From CAVQBC01 sp963710665 (GTDB lineage: Bacteria > Actinomycetota > Thermoleophilia > Solirubrobacterales > Solirubrobacteraceae): a stretch of 64,000 bases of DNA. The position numbers and the translations under genes were made by a program. Positions 33,913 to 41,486 of the stretch are shown piece after piece; the first letter of the stretch is position 1; the number at the start of each line of letters is the position of its first letter. The notes beneath the pieces were generated by a model. The model saw only the letters and a list, made by a program, of their open reading frames with translations, did no database searches and had not been told where the DNA came from. The stretch is taken from NCBI GenBank assembly GCA_963710665.1, contig CAVQBC010000008.1, forward strand, positions 682,001-746,000, read 5' to 3'.

Positions 33913-34839
33913 GTGGCCGCCGGCGCGCCCTCCTCCGGCGCCGCGCCCGCCCGGGCGCGGCCGCTCGAGCGCCTCCTCGGCGAGACGCCGAGCGCGTGGC
34001 TGTTCATCGCGCCGGCGGTGGTGATCATCCTCGGGCTGAGCCTCGTGCCGATGCTGTGGTCGCTGCTGCTGTCCTTCAAGGCCTCGGACCTCGTGACCCC
34101 GAGCCGCTGGGTGGGCCTCGACAACTACGCGGCGCTCGCCGAGGACCCGCAGTTCGGCGCCGCCGTCCGCCACACGCTGATCTACGCCGCGCTGTTCGTC
34201 CCGCTGAGCATCGCCGGCGGCCTCGCGCTCGCGCTGCTGCTGAACCGCCGCGTGCGCTTCATCGGGCTGTACCGGACGCTCGTCTTCGTGCCGTTCGTGA
34301 TCTCCGCCGCCGCCCAGGGCGTGCTGTTCTCGTTCATCTTCGACGCGCAGTTCGGCGTCGCCAACGCGGTGCTGGACGCGGTCGGCATCGGGCGCCAGGG
34401 GTTCTTCCAGGACCCGGGCCAGGCGCTGTACCTGCTCGTGCTGATCGGGCTGTGGGCCGGCATCGGGTTCTGCGTGATCGTCTACCTGGCCGCCCTGCAG
34501 GACATCCCCGCCGACCTGGTGGAGGCGGCGTCGATCGACGGGGCGCGGCACTGGGGGACGTTCCGCCACATCGTCCTGCCCTCGCTGGCGCCGGTCACCG
34601 TCTTCCTGCTCGTGTGGCAGACCTTCCAGGCGCTGCAGCTGTTCGACCTCGTCTACGTGAGCACCAAGGGCGGCCCGCTGCAGTCCACGACGGTGATCGT
34701 CTACTTCGTCTACGACCAGGCCTTCCAGCTCTTCAACGCGGGCTACGGGGCGGCCGGCGCCTACGCGCTGGCGCTCGGGCTGCTGGTGGTCGGGGTGCTC
34801 GGCGGCCTCTACCGGCGCCGGCGGGAGCGCGTCGCATGA
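33913..34839 (+). CDS. Sugar ABC transporter permease (MalF/UgpA type)
   Basis: A 308-residue permease with six likely membrane helices. The EAA motif is VEAASIDGARHWGTFRHIVLPSL near residue 200, the site that docks with the ATPase. The GTG start is 6 bases after the binding-protein stop; the next permease overlaps by 4 bases. Confidence 0.93.
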   Translation: MAAGAPSSGAAPARARPLERLLGETPSAWLFIAPAVVIILGLSLVPMLWSLLLSFKASDLVTPSRWVGLDNYAALAEDPQFGAAVRHTLIYAALFVPLSIAGGLALALLLNRRVRFIGLYRTLVFVPFVISAAAQGVLFSFIFDAQFGVANAVLDAVGIGRQGFFQDPGQALYLLVLIGLWAGIGFCVIVYLAALQDIPADLVEAASIDGARHWGTFRHIVLPSLAPVTVFLLVWQTFQALQLFDLVYVSTKGGPLQSTTVIVYFVYDQAFQLFNAGYGAAGAYALALGLLVVGVLGGLYRRRRERVA

Positions 34840-35717
34840 CGGCGGCCGGGGCCACCGCGCTCGAGCGGCCGGCGCGCGGCGCCCGCGCGCGCGAGCTCGC
34901 CGGCCGCCTGCCGTTCAGCCCGTGGCACCTGGTGCTCGCCCCGGCCGCGCTCGTCTTCGCGATCCCGCTGGCGTGGCTGCTGCTCAGCTCGTTCATGAGC
35001 AACGCCCAGATCAACCGCTTCCCGCCGACGATCATCCCCGACGCGCTGCACCTCGACGGCTACCGCTACGTCGTGGAGAACGCGCTGTTCCCGCGCTGGT
35101 TCGTGAACTCCGTCGTGGTCAGCGGCGTGGCGGTGGCGTCGAACCTCGTGTTCTGCTCGCTCGCGGGCTACGCCTTCGCGCGCCTGCGCTTCCGCGGATC
35201 GCGCGTGGTGCTCGTGCTGCTGCTCGCGACGCTCGTCGTGCCGTTCCAGCTCACGATGATCCCGACCTTCCTGGTGATGAAGCAGCTCGGGCTGATCGAC
35301 ACGCTGGGCGCCCTGATCGTGCCGGCGCTGGTGACGCCGTTCGGGGTCTTCCTGCTGCGCCAGTTCTTCCTCTCGCTGCCGCGGGAGCTGGAGGAGGCGG
35401 CGTGGATCGACGGCTGCTCGCGGCTGAAGATCCTGTGGACGATCATCCTCCCGCTGGCGCGGCCCGCGCTCGCCACCGTGGCCGTGTTGACCTTCCTCAC
35501 CGTCTGGAACGACCTCACCTGGCCGCTGATCGCCATCAACTCCGACCACACGTACACGCTGCAGCTGGGCCTCGCGACGTTCCAGGGCACGCACCGCACC
35601 GAGTGGTCGGCGGTCATGGCGGGCAACCTGATCACCGTGCTGCCGGTGCTGCTGGCCTTCCTGGCCGCCCAGCGGACCTTCATCCGGTCGCTGACCTCGA
35701 GCGCGGTGAAGGGCTGA
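34836..35717 (+). CDS. Sugar ABC transporter permease (MalG/UgpE type)
   Basis: A 293-residue permease with six helices and the EAA motif LEEAAWIDGCSRLKILWTIILPLARPA near residue 185. The C terminus ends SSAVKG, close to the ending (TAGAIKG) of the partial permease at the right edge of the window, so both are MalG-type. The stop overlaps the ATPase start by one base. Confidence 0.93.
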   Translation: MTAAGATALERPARGARARELAGRLPFSPWHLVLAPAALVFAIPLAWLLLSSFMSNAQINRFPPTIIPDALHLDGYRYVVENALFPRWFVNSVVVSGVAVASNLVFCSLAGYAFARLRFRGSRVVLVLLLATLVVPFQLTMIPTFLVMKQLGLIDTLGALIVPALVTPFGVFLLRQFFLSLPRELEEAAWIDGCSRLKILWTIILPLARPALATVAVLTFLTVWNDLTWPLIAINSDHTYTLQLGLATFQGTHRTEWSAVMAGNLITVLPVLLAFLAAQRTFIRSLTSSAVKG

Positions 35718-36910
35718 TGGGCGCGATCCGGCTCGAGCGGGTGAGCAAGGTCTACGACGGCGGCGTGCTCGCGGTCGACGACGTCTCCCTCGAGGTGCCC
35801 GACGGGGAGTTCATCGTGCTCGTCGGCCCCTCGGGCTGCGGGAAGTCCACGCTGCTGCGCCTGATCGCGGGGCTCGAGAAGGCGACCGCGGGGCGCATCC
35901 ACATCGGCGATCGCGACGTGACGGCGGTCGCGCCGCCGGACCGCGACATCGCGATGGTCTTCCAGAGCTACGCCCTGTACCCGCACATGACGGTGCGCCA
36001 GAACCTCGCGTTCGGGCTGCGCCAGCGCCGCACGCCGGCGGCGGAGGTGACGCGCCGCGTCACCGCGCTGTCCGAGATGCTCGGCCTCGGCGAGCTGATG
36101 GAGCGCAAGCCCGCGCACCTCTCCGGCGGCCAGCGCCAGCGGGTCGCGATCGGGCGGGCGCTCGTGCGCGAGCCGCGCGCGTTCCTGCTCGACGAGCCGC
36201 TGTCGAACCTCGACGCCAAGCTGCGCACGACGATGCGCTCCGAGCTCGCGCGGCTCCACGAGCGCCTCCGGGTGACGACGGTGTACGTCACCCACGACCA
36301 GGTCGAGGCGATGACGCTCGGCGACCGCGTCGCGGTGCTGCGCGACGGGGTCGTGCAGCAGTGCGACGTGCCCCAGGCGCTGTTCCGGCGGCCGCGGAAC
36401 CTGTTCGTGGCGGCGTTCATCGGCTCGCCGGCGATGAACCTCGTGGAGGCGACGGTGGGCGACGGCGAGCTGCGCTTCGGCGAGCACGTGCTCCCGCTGC
36501 CGCCCGCATCGCCGCTGCGCGCGATCCGCCGGACGGTCATCCTCGGGGTGCGCCCGACCGCGTTCGCGCTCGAGGGGCGCGGGGCCGAGCCGGACTGGCC
36601 GCGGATCGACGTGTCGGTCGAGCAGGTCGAGGAGCTCGGCGACGAGACCCGCGCGCTGTTCGCGGTCGACGCGCCGCGTGTGCAGGCCGACGCGGTGCGC
36701 GCCGCCGCCGACGCCGGCGAGGACGAGGAGCGGCTGCTGGCCGACGACCGCCGGGCGCGTTTCATCGCGTGCCTGGACGGCCGGCGGGCGCCGGGCGCGG
36801 GCGCTCGCGCCACGCTGGCCGTCGACCATCACGAGCTGCACTTCTTCGACCCGGCGACCGGCGACGTGCTCGACGCGCGCCCGGAGCCCGCGCCGGCGCC
36901 GTCGGGGTGA
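35717..36910 (+). CDS. Sugar ABC transporter ATPase (MalK/MsmK/UgpC type)
   Basis: A 397-residue ATPase: Walker A GPSGCGKSTLLRLIAGLE, ABC signature LSGGQRQRVAIGRALVREP, Walker B FLLDEPLSNLDAKLR and switch His in VTHDQVEAMTLGD, then a TOBE-type regulatory domain from about residue 240. The C-terminal domain is somewhat long and acidic (an extra stretch around AADAGEDEERLLADDRR). It is coupled to the permease and to the first PfkB kinase by 1- and 4-base overlaps. A dedicated ATPase inside the operon is notable, since many actinobacteria share one MsiK. Confidence 0.95.
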   Translation: MGAIRLERVSKVYDGGVLAVDDVSLEVPDGEFIVLVGPSGCGKSTLLRLIAGLEKATAGRIHIGDRDVTAVAPPDRDIAMVFQSYALYPHMTVRQNLAFGLRQRRTPAAEVTRRVTALSEMLGLGELMERKPAHLSGGQRQRVAIGRALVREPRAFLLDEPLSNLDAKLRTTMRSELARLHERLRVTTVYVTHDQVEAMTLGDRVAVLRDGVVQQCDVPQALFRRPRNLFVAAFIGSPAMNLVEATVGDGELRFGEHVLPLPPASPLRAIRRTVILGVRPTAFALEGRGAEPDWPRIDVSVEQVEELGDETRALFAVDAPRVQADAVRAAADAGEDEERLLADDRRARFIACLDGRRAPGAGARATLAVDHHELHFFDPATGDVLDARPEPAPAPSG

Positions 36911-37833
36911 GCGCGCCGCTGGACCTGCTGGTGGTCGGGGACGCCAACCCCGACCTCGTGCTCAGCGGCGGCGACGTCGTGCCCGCCTTCGGCCAGCGCG
37001 AGCGGGTGGTGGAGCGGGCGACGCTGACGATCGGCGGCTCGTCGGCGATCACGGCGTGTGCGGCGGCGCGGCTCGGGCTGCGCACCGCGCTGGTCGCCGC
37101 CGTCGGCGACGACGCGCTGGGCCGCTGGATGCTCGAGGCGCTGACGGAGCGGGGGGTCGACGTGAGCGGCTGCGTCGTGCGGCCCGACGTCGCCACCGGG
37201 GTCACCGTCGTGCTCGCGCGTCCCGAGGACCGCGCCTCGCTCACCGCCCCGGGCGCCATGGGCGTCCTGCGCGAGGAGATGGTCGGCCGCGAGCGGCTGG
37301 CCGCGACCCGCCACGTGCACCTCGGCTCGCTCTACCTGCAGCCCGCGCTGACCGAAGGGGCGGTGCGGATCGTGCGCGACGCGCGCGCTGCCGGCGCGAC
37401 CACGTCGGCGGACACGGGCTGGGACCCCACGGAGCGCTGGGAGCGCCCGGCCGTGGTCGACGAGGTCGACCTGCTCGTGCCGAACGCGGGCGAGGCGGTG
37501 GCGCTGGCGGGCGCCTCCGACGGCGATCTCGACGTAGCGCTGGAGCGCCTCGCCGCGGGCGGGCGGACCGTCGCGGTCACGCTCGGGCCGGACGGCGCCG
37601 TGGCGCGCACCGGGACGGCGATCGTGCGTGCGCCCGCGGTCGCGGTGGAGGTCGTCGACACCACGGGCGCCGGCGACACGTTCACGGCGGGCCTGATCGC
37701 CGGGCGGCTGCGCGGCCTCGGGCCGGAGGAGGCGCTGCGGCTGGCGTGCGCCTGCGGCTCGCTGTCCACGCGCGCGGCCGGCGGGACCGCGGGGCAGCCC
37801 ACCCTCGACGAGGCGCTGGCCGCCGCGTCGTGA
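36907..37833 (+). CDS. PfkB-family carbohydrate kinase (first)
   Basis: A 308-residue ribokinase-fold kinase. The N-terminal motif GGSSAITACAAARLG and the C-terminal catalytic motif DTTGAGDTFTAGLIAG (Asp as general base) are complete. Its sugar is unknown; in this operon it may phosphorylate the imported sugar or amino sugar. The GTG start overlaps the ATPase stop. Confidence 0.92.
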   Translation: MSAPLDLLVVGDANPDLVLSGGDVVPAFGQRERVVERATLTIGGSSAITACAAARLGLRTALVAAVGDDALGRWMLEALTERGVDVSGCVVRPDVATGVTVVLARPEDRASLTAPGAMGVLREEMVGRERLAATRHVHLGSLYLQPALTEGAVRIVRDARAAGATTSADTGWDPTERWERPAVVDEVDLLVPNAGEAVALAGASDGDLDVALERLAAGGRTVAVTLGPDGAVARTGTAIVRAPAVAVEVVDTTGAGDTFTAGLIAGRLRGLGPEEALRLACACGSLSTRAAGGTAGQPTLDEALAAAS

Positions 37834-38756
37834 TCGTCTGCGCCGCTCCGAGCCCGGCGATCGACAAGCTCTTCGAGATCGAGGAGCTGCGTCCCGGGAG
37901 GATCCATCGCCCGGAGGCGTTCGTGCCGGTGGCCGGCGGCAAGGGCCTCAACGTCGCGCGCGCGGCGGCGACGCTGGGCGCGGCCGTGCACGCCGTCTGC
38001 CTGCTGTCCGGTCACGCGGGGCGCTGGGTCGCCGACGCGCTCGCGGCGGAGGGCGTCCGCGCGAGCGCCGTCTGGGGGCCGGGGGAGACGCGGTCCGTGC
38101 TGTCGGTGGCCGACCGCGCCACCGCCGGGCTGACGGAGTTCTACGAGCGCGCGCCGGCGCTCGGCGAGGCGACCTGGGCGGCCTTCGAGGCGGCGGTGGG
38201 GGAGGCGCTCGCGGATGCCGCCTGGCTCACGCTGTCGGGCTCGTTGCCGCCGGGCGCCCCGCCCGACGCCTACGCCCGGCTGGCGCGGCGGGCGCGCGAG
38301 CGCGGGGTTCGGGTGGCGCTCGACGCGACCGGCGAGCCGCTGGCCGCGGGGCTGGCGGGCGCGCCGGACCTCGTGAAGGTCAACGCGGAGGAGGCGGCCG
38401 AGCTCGCGCCCGGGTGCGCGCCCGGCGACGGCACGGCGCTCGCGGCGGCCCTCCGCGAGCGCGCCGGACAGGACGCCGTCGCCGTGGTGACGCTCGGGGC
38501 CGACGGCGCCGTGCTCGCCGGGCCGGACGGGGGCTGGCGGGGCCGGGCGCCGGCCGTGGGGCGCTACCCGGTGGGCAGCGGCGACGCCCTGCTCGCCGGC
38601 CTGCTGGCGGGGCTGGAGCGCGGCCTGGACTGGCGCGCGGCGCTCGCCGCCGGGCTCGGCGCGGGCGCCGCCAACGCCGAGCGAGCCGGCCAGGGGCGCC
38701 TCGATCCCGCGCGCGCGAGGGCGCTCACGGAGGCCGCCCCGACCACCGCGACGTGA
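37830..38756 (+). CDS. PfkB-family kinase, 1-phosphofructokinase/tagatose-6-phosphate kinase-like (second)
   Basis: A 308-residue kinase of the FruK/LacC branch: it starts VIVCAAPSPAIDKLFEIEEL (compare the TVTLNPAID opening of FruK), has GGKGLNVARAAATLG, and a VGSGDALLAG catalytic motif with Ser as in LacC/FruK. It would phosphorylate a hexulose phosphate to a bisphosphate. Placed after the SIS isomerase, it fits a tagatose- or fructose-6-phosphate step. No bisphosphate aldolase is seen in the window. Confidence 0.9.
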   Translation: MIVCAAPSPAIDKLFEIEELRPGRIHRPEAFVPVAGGKGLNVARAAATLGAAVHAVCLLSGHAGRWVADALAAEGVRASAVWGPGETRSVLSVADRATAGLTEFYERAPALGEATWAAFEAAVGEALADAAWLTLSGSLPPGAPPDAYARLARRARERGVRVALDATGEPLAAGLAGAPDLVKVNAEEAAELAPGCAPGDGTALAAALRERAGQDAVAVVTLGADGAVLAGPDGGWRGRAPAVGRYPVGSGDALLAGLLAGLERGLDWRAALAAGLGAGAANAERAGQGRLDPARARALTEAAPTTAT

Positions 38757-38805
38757 CCCCTCCTCGCGGCCGCGGGCGTCGGTGACCGTGGGCGGGTGGG
38801 TGGGG

Positions 38806-38811
38806 TAGGGT
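38806..38811 (+). promoter_or_regulatory. Candidate -10 box before the CoxG-like gene
   Basis: TAGGGT ends 6 bases before an ATG at 38818, which opens a 10-codon mini-ORF, and 35 bases before the main start at 38847. Confidence 0.5.
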
Positions 38812-38817
38812 CGCGCC

Positions 38818-38850
38818 ATGGCCTACGAGACGAGGAGTGAGGCGCCATGA
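38818..38850 (+). CDS. Possible leaderless 10-codon leader ORF
   Basis: ATG at 38818 opens MAYETRSEAP followed by TGA, and this stop overlaps the ATG of the CoxG-like gene (ATGA). The ATG is 6 bases after TAGGGT, the spacing of leaderless starts here. The GAGGAG inside it also serves as Shine-Dalgarno for 38847. It may act only by coupling translation; it could be chance. Confidence 0.35.
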   Translation: MAYETRSEAP

Positions 38851-39593
38851 AGCTGCGCAACGAGTTCGAGGTGCCTGTCGGGGTCGAGCAGGTGTGGGCC
38901 GTCCTCCTCGACGTCGAGCGGGTGGCGCCGTGCCTTCCGGGTGCCACGATCGACGGTCAGGACGGGGACACCTACCGGGGCTCGATGAAGCTCAAGCTCG
39001 GCCCGATCACGAGCACCTACAAGGGCACCGTGAAGATCGAGGAGGCCGACGAGGCCGCCCGCCGCGCGGTCATGCACGCGCAGGCGAAGGACGCGCGCGG
39101 ACAGGGCACGGCGGCCGCCACGATCACCTCGACGATGGAGGCCGTGGGCGACAGCACGAAGGTCGCGGTGGAGACCGACATGCGCGTGACGGGCCCCGCG
39201 GCGCAGTTCGGCCGCGGCGTCATGCAGGACGTGAGCGCGAAGCTCATGCGCCAGTTCGCCGACTGCCTCGCGCAGCGGATCACGGGCGGACCGGAGGAGC
39301 CCGCGGCGGAGGAGGCCGCGCCCGCCGAGGCTGCCGCCGAGCCGGCCGCCGCGGGCGCCACGCCGGGCAACGGCGCCGCGGCCGCGACCGCGCCGCCGTC
39401 CGGCGCCCCGGGAGCCACGACGCCGCCGTCCGGCGCCGCCGCAGCGGGCGCGAACGGCGGGCCCGAGCGCGGCGCCCCCGACGTGCTCGACCTCGGCGAG
39501 GCGAGCCGCGACGCGGTGATCAAGCGCGTGGTGCCGGTCGTCGGCGGGCTGCTGCTCGCGCTCGTGCTCCTGCGCGTCGTGCGCAGGCGCTAG
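38847..39593 (+). CDS. CoxG-like SRPBCC-family protein with C-terminal membrane anchor
   Basis: A 248-residue protein. Residues 1-148 form an SRPBCC (START-like) domain of the carbon-monoxide-dehydrogenase subunit G group (MKLRNEFEVPVGVEQVWAVLLDVERVAPCLPGA; GSMKLKLGPITSTYKG). Then comes an Ala/Pro/Gly-rich linker (about 148-215) and a C-terminal membrane helix (VVPVVGGLLLALVLL) with an Arg tail. CoxG anchors CO dehydrogenase to the membrane in some bacteria, but no cox genes are nearby, so the function is open. Confidence 0.87.
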   Translation: MKLRNEFEVPVGVEQVWAVLLDVERVAPCLPGATIDGQDGDTYRGSMKLKLGPITSTYKGTVKIEEADEAARRAVMHAQAKDARGQGTAAATITSTMEAVGDSTKVAVETDMRVTGPAAQFGRGVMQDVSAKLMRQFADCLAQRITGGPEEPAAEEAAPAEAAAEPAAAGATPGNGAAAATAPPSGAPGATTPPSGAAAAGANGGPERGAPDVLDLGEASRDAVIKRVVPVVGGLLLALVLLRVVRRR

Positions 39594-39600
39594 CGGTCAT

Positions 39601-39621
39601 GCCCGGAGACATGTTCCGGGC
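39601..39621 (+). terminator. Hairpin after the CoxG-like gene
   Basis: GCCCGGA-GACATGT-TCCGGGC, a 7-bp stem beginning 8 bases after the stop codon. Confidence 0.45.
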
Positions 39622-39722
39622 TGGTTGGTCGCGGTCGGGCACGAGTCTGTGGCGACTGGTCGATGCCGCAGCTGGGGCTACGCGCGCGATGCTTGGCGAG
39701 CATGGGCCAGCCTGACGAACAG

Positions 39723-39728
39723 TAGGAT
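39723..39728 (+). promoter_or_regulatory. Candidate -10 box for the cupin gene
   Basis: TAGGAT ends 7 bases before the GTG start of the cupin gene; no ribosome binding site is present. Confidence 0.5.
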
Positions 39729-39735
39729 CGCGGCC

Positions 39736-40137
39736 GTGCCGTTCACGCTGAGGAACGTCAGGGAGGATCTGGAGGATCTCGGGTCCAACTTCGGCGGCTC
39801 GCCGGACCTTGAGTTCCGCCACGCGAGCAAGGCGCTCGGGCTCGAGCAGTGCGGCCTGAGCTATCAGCGCATCCCGCCCGACTATCGCTTCCCGTACGGC
39901 CACACGCATAAGGAGCAGGAGGAGGTGTACGTCGTCGTGCGCGGGAGCGGGCGGATGAAGCTCGACGACGAGGTCGTCGAGGTCAAGGAGTGGGACGTCG
40001 TGCGCATCCCGCCCGGCACGTGGCGAGGCTACGAGGGCGGGCCGGAGGGCCTCGAGATCCTCGTCTTCGGCGCGCCCAATCTCGGCGAGAATCCGCGAGA
40101 GGACGTGGAGGGTCAGCGCGACTGGTGGGCTGACTAG
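39736..40137 (+). CDS. Cupin-domain protein
   Basis: A 133-residue single-domain cupin. Motif 1 is PYGHTHKEQEEVYVVVRGSG (two His and a Glu as metal ligands) and motif 2 follows with WDVVRIPPGTWRGYEGG, where the usual final His is replaced by Arg/Tyr, so the metal site may be incomplete. Its role is unknown. The TAG stop shares CTAG with the stop of the convergent channel gene. Confidence 0.87.
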   Translation: MPFTLRNVREDLEDLGSNFGGSPDLEFRHASKALGLEQCGLSYQRIPPDYRFPYGHTHKEQEEVYVVVRGSGRMKLDDEVVEVKEWDVVRIPPGTWRGYEGGPEGLEILVFGAPNLGENPREDVEGQRDWWAD

Positions 40138-41414
40138 GCGAGCACGTTGAACGGGAAGCTCTCGAGCCGCCCGTCGGCGTAGCGCAGCCGCGGCTCTCCG
40201 CCGACGACCACCAGGCTCTCGGCCTCGGAGCCGAGCGCGACGCCGGCGATGAAGGCCGCCGCCATCCGGTGGACGTCGCGGACGTGGCCGAGGCGCGCGA
40301 GCGAGCGCGTCTCGCCGCCGACCGAGTCGCTGCCCGCGCGCAGGACCACGCGCAGGTCCTGGGACTTGGCGAGCGCGGCGATGGCCACCGCGATGTTCTC
40401 GAGGTCGTCGGAGGTCACCGCCGCGAGCGCGTGCGCCTCCACGAGACGCAGCCGCCCTAGCAGCGACGGGTCGGCGCCGCGCCCGATCACCACCGGCAGG
40501 CCGAGCTCGCGCGCGTGGCCGACGTTCTCGCCGTCCTCGCGCGGGTCGACGGCCACCACCGTCATCCCGCACGCCCGCAACAGCAGGCAGAGCCGGATGC
40601 CGACCTGCCCGAGGCCGATGACCACCACGTGCTCGCGCCGCGGCACCGCGCGGCTGCCGACGAGGCCGGTGAGCCGGCGGTTGATGAGGCGCTCGACGAG
40701 GCCGCCGGTGAAGCAGGCGGCGGACAGCAGCGTCAGCACCATCGTGACCGAGATCAGCCCCTTGAACCAGGACGGGCCGTCCGCGACGGCGTCGTTGGGG
40801 CCGACGGTGGCAAGGGACTTGATCGCGCCGTAGAAGGAGTCGATCGGCTTCTGGTCGAGCACGAGGACGGCCCCGACCGTCTCGACCAGCAGCATGACGA
40901 TCAGGCCCAGCGCGCCGAAGAACACGAGCCGGCCGCTGCGGTCGAAGGGGTGCAGCACCGCGGTGGACAGGGCACGGAGGCGCCGCGGGCGCTGCTCCGG
41001 CAGCGGTACCTCCACCACCTCGTCGCCGTCGACGCGCAGCGCGCAGGCGCTCTCGCCGTCGAGCACGGCGGCGAAGTCCGGGTCGATGCACGGCCCGGCC
41101 AGGGACGGCGCCACGATCTCCGCGAGCGACGTGACCCGGCAGTTGCCGATCTCCCGCTCCAGATGGCGGCCGACGTCGCGATCGAAGATCGTCACGACGA
41201 TCGGCACGTCGGGGTCGAGGTGGCGGACGAGCAGCGCGGCGCGGACGGGCCAGGCGTCCCCGCGCTCCACGATCGCCACCGCGTCGACGTCCTGGGCGAG
41301 GGCGTCGCGCACGTCGCCGTCGCCGGGATCCTCGAGGCGGGTCACCGGCGCGCCGGCGGCGCGCAGCGCCTCCTCGGTCTCCGCCGCGAGATCGCCGGCA
41401 CCGAGCAGCAGCAC
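40134..41414 (-). CDS. Two-helix ion channel with flanking RCK/TrkA-N domains
   Basis: A 426-residue protein. Residues 1-110 form a Rossmann-like RCK domain (MLLLGAGDLAAETEEAL), 163-186 a first membrane helix, 193-206 a pore loop (FYGAIKSLATVGPND), 219-242 a second helix, and 261-400 a second RCK domain with VVVIGLGQVGIRLCLLLRA. The filter reads TVGP where K+ channels have TVGYG, so selectivity may differ. The GTG start at 41414 lies downstream of the giant repeat gene on the same strand. Confidence 0.82.
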   Translation of the reverse strand: MLLLGAGDLAAETEEALRAAGAPVTRLEDPGDGDVRDALAQDVDAVAIVERGDAWPVRAALLVRHLDPDVPIVVTIFDRDVGRHLEREIGNCRVTSLAEIVAPSLAGPCIDPDFAAVLDGESACALRVDGDEVVEVPLPEQRPRRLRALSTAVLHPFDRSGRLVFFGALGLIVMLLVETVGAVLVLDQKPIDSFYGAIKSLATVGPNDAVADGPSWFKGLISVTMVLTLLSAACFTGGLVERLINRRLTGLVGSRAVPRREHVVVIGLGQVGIRLCLLLRACGMTVVAVDPREDGENVGHARELGLPVVIGRGADPSLLGRLRLVEAHALAAVTSDDLENIAVAIAALAKSQDLRVVLRAGSDSVGGETRSLARLGHVRDVHRMAAAFIAGVALGSEAESLVVVGGEPRLRYADGRLESFPFNVLA

Positions 41415-41454
41415 GTGCGGCGGGCCGGGTCGGACACTGGCGACTGCCTACCCG

Positions 41455-41468
41455 CCGCGGGCCCGCGG
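41455..41468 (-). terminator. 14-bp perfect palindrome after the giant repeat gene
   Basis: CCGCGGGCCCGCGG lies 18 bases past the minus-strand stop at 41487, just before the channel gene. It could be part of a terminator or a binding site. Confidence 0.35.
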
Positions 41469-41486
41469 TCAGACCCGACGCGGGGC

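Noticed and set aside
38847..39593. A carbon monoxide dehydrogenase locus
   Set aside because: Only the CoxG-like SRPBCC protein is present; coxMSL-type genes are absent from both sides.
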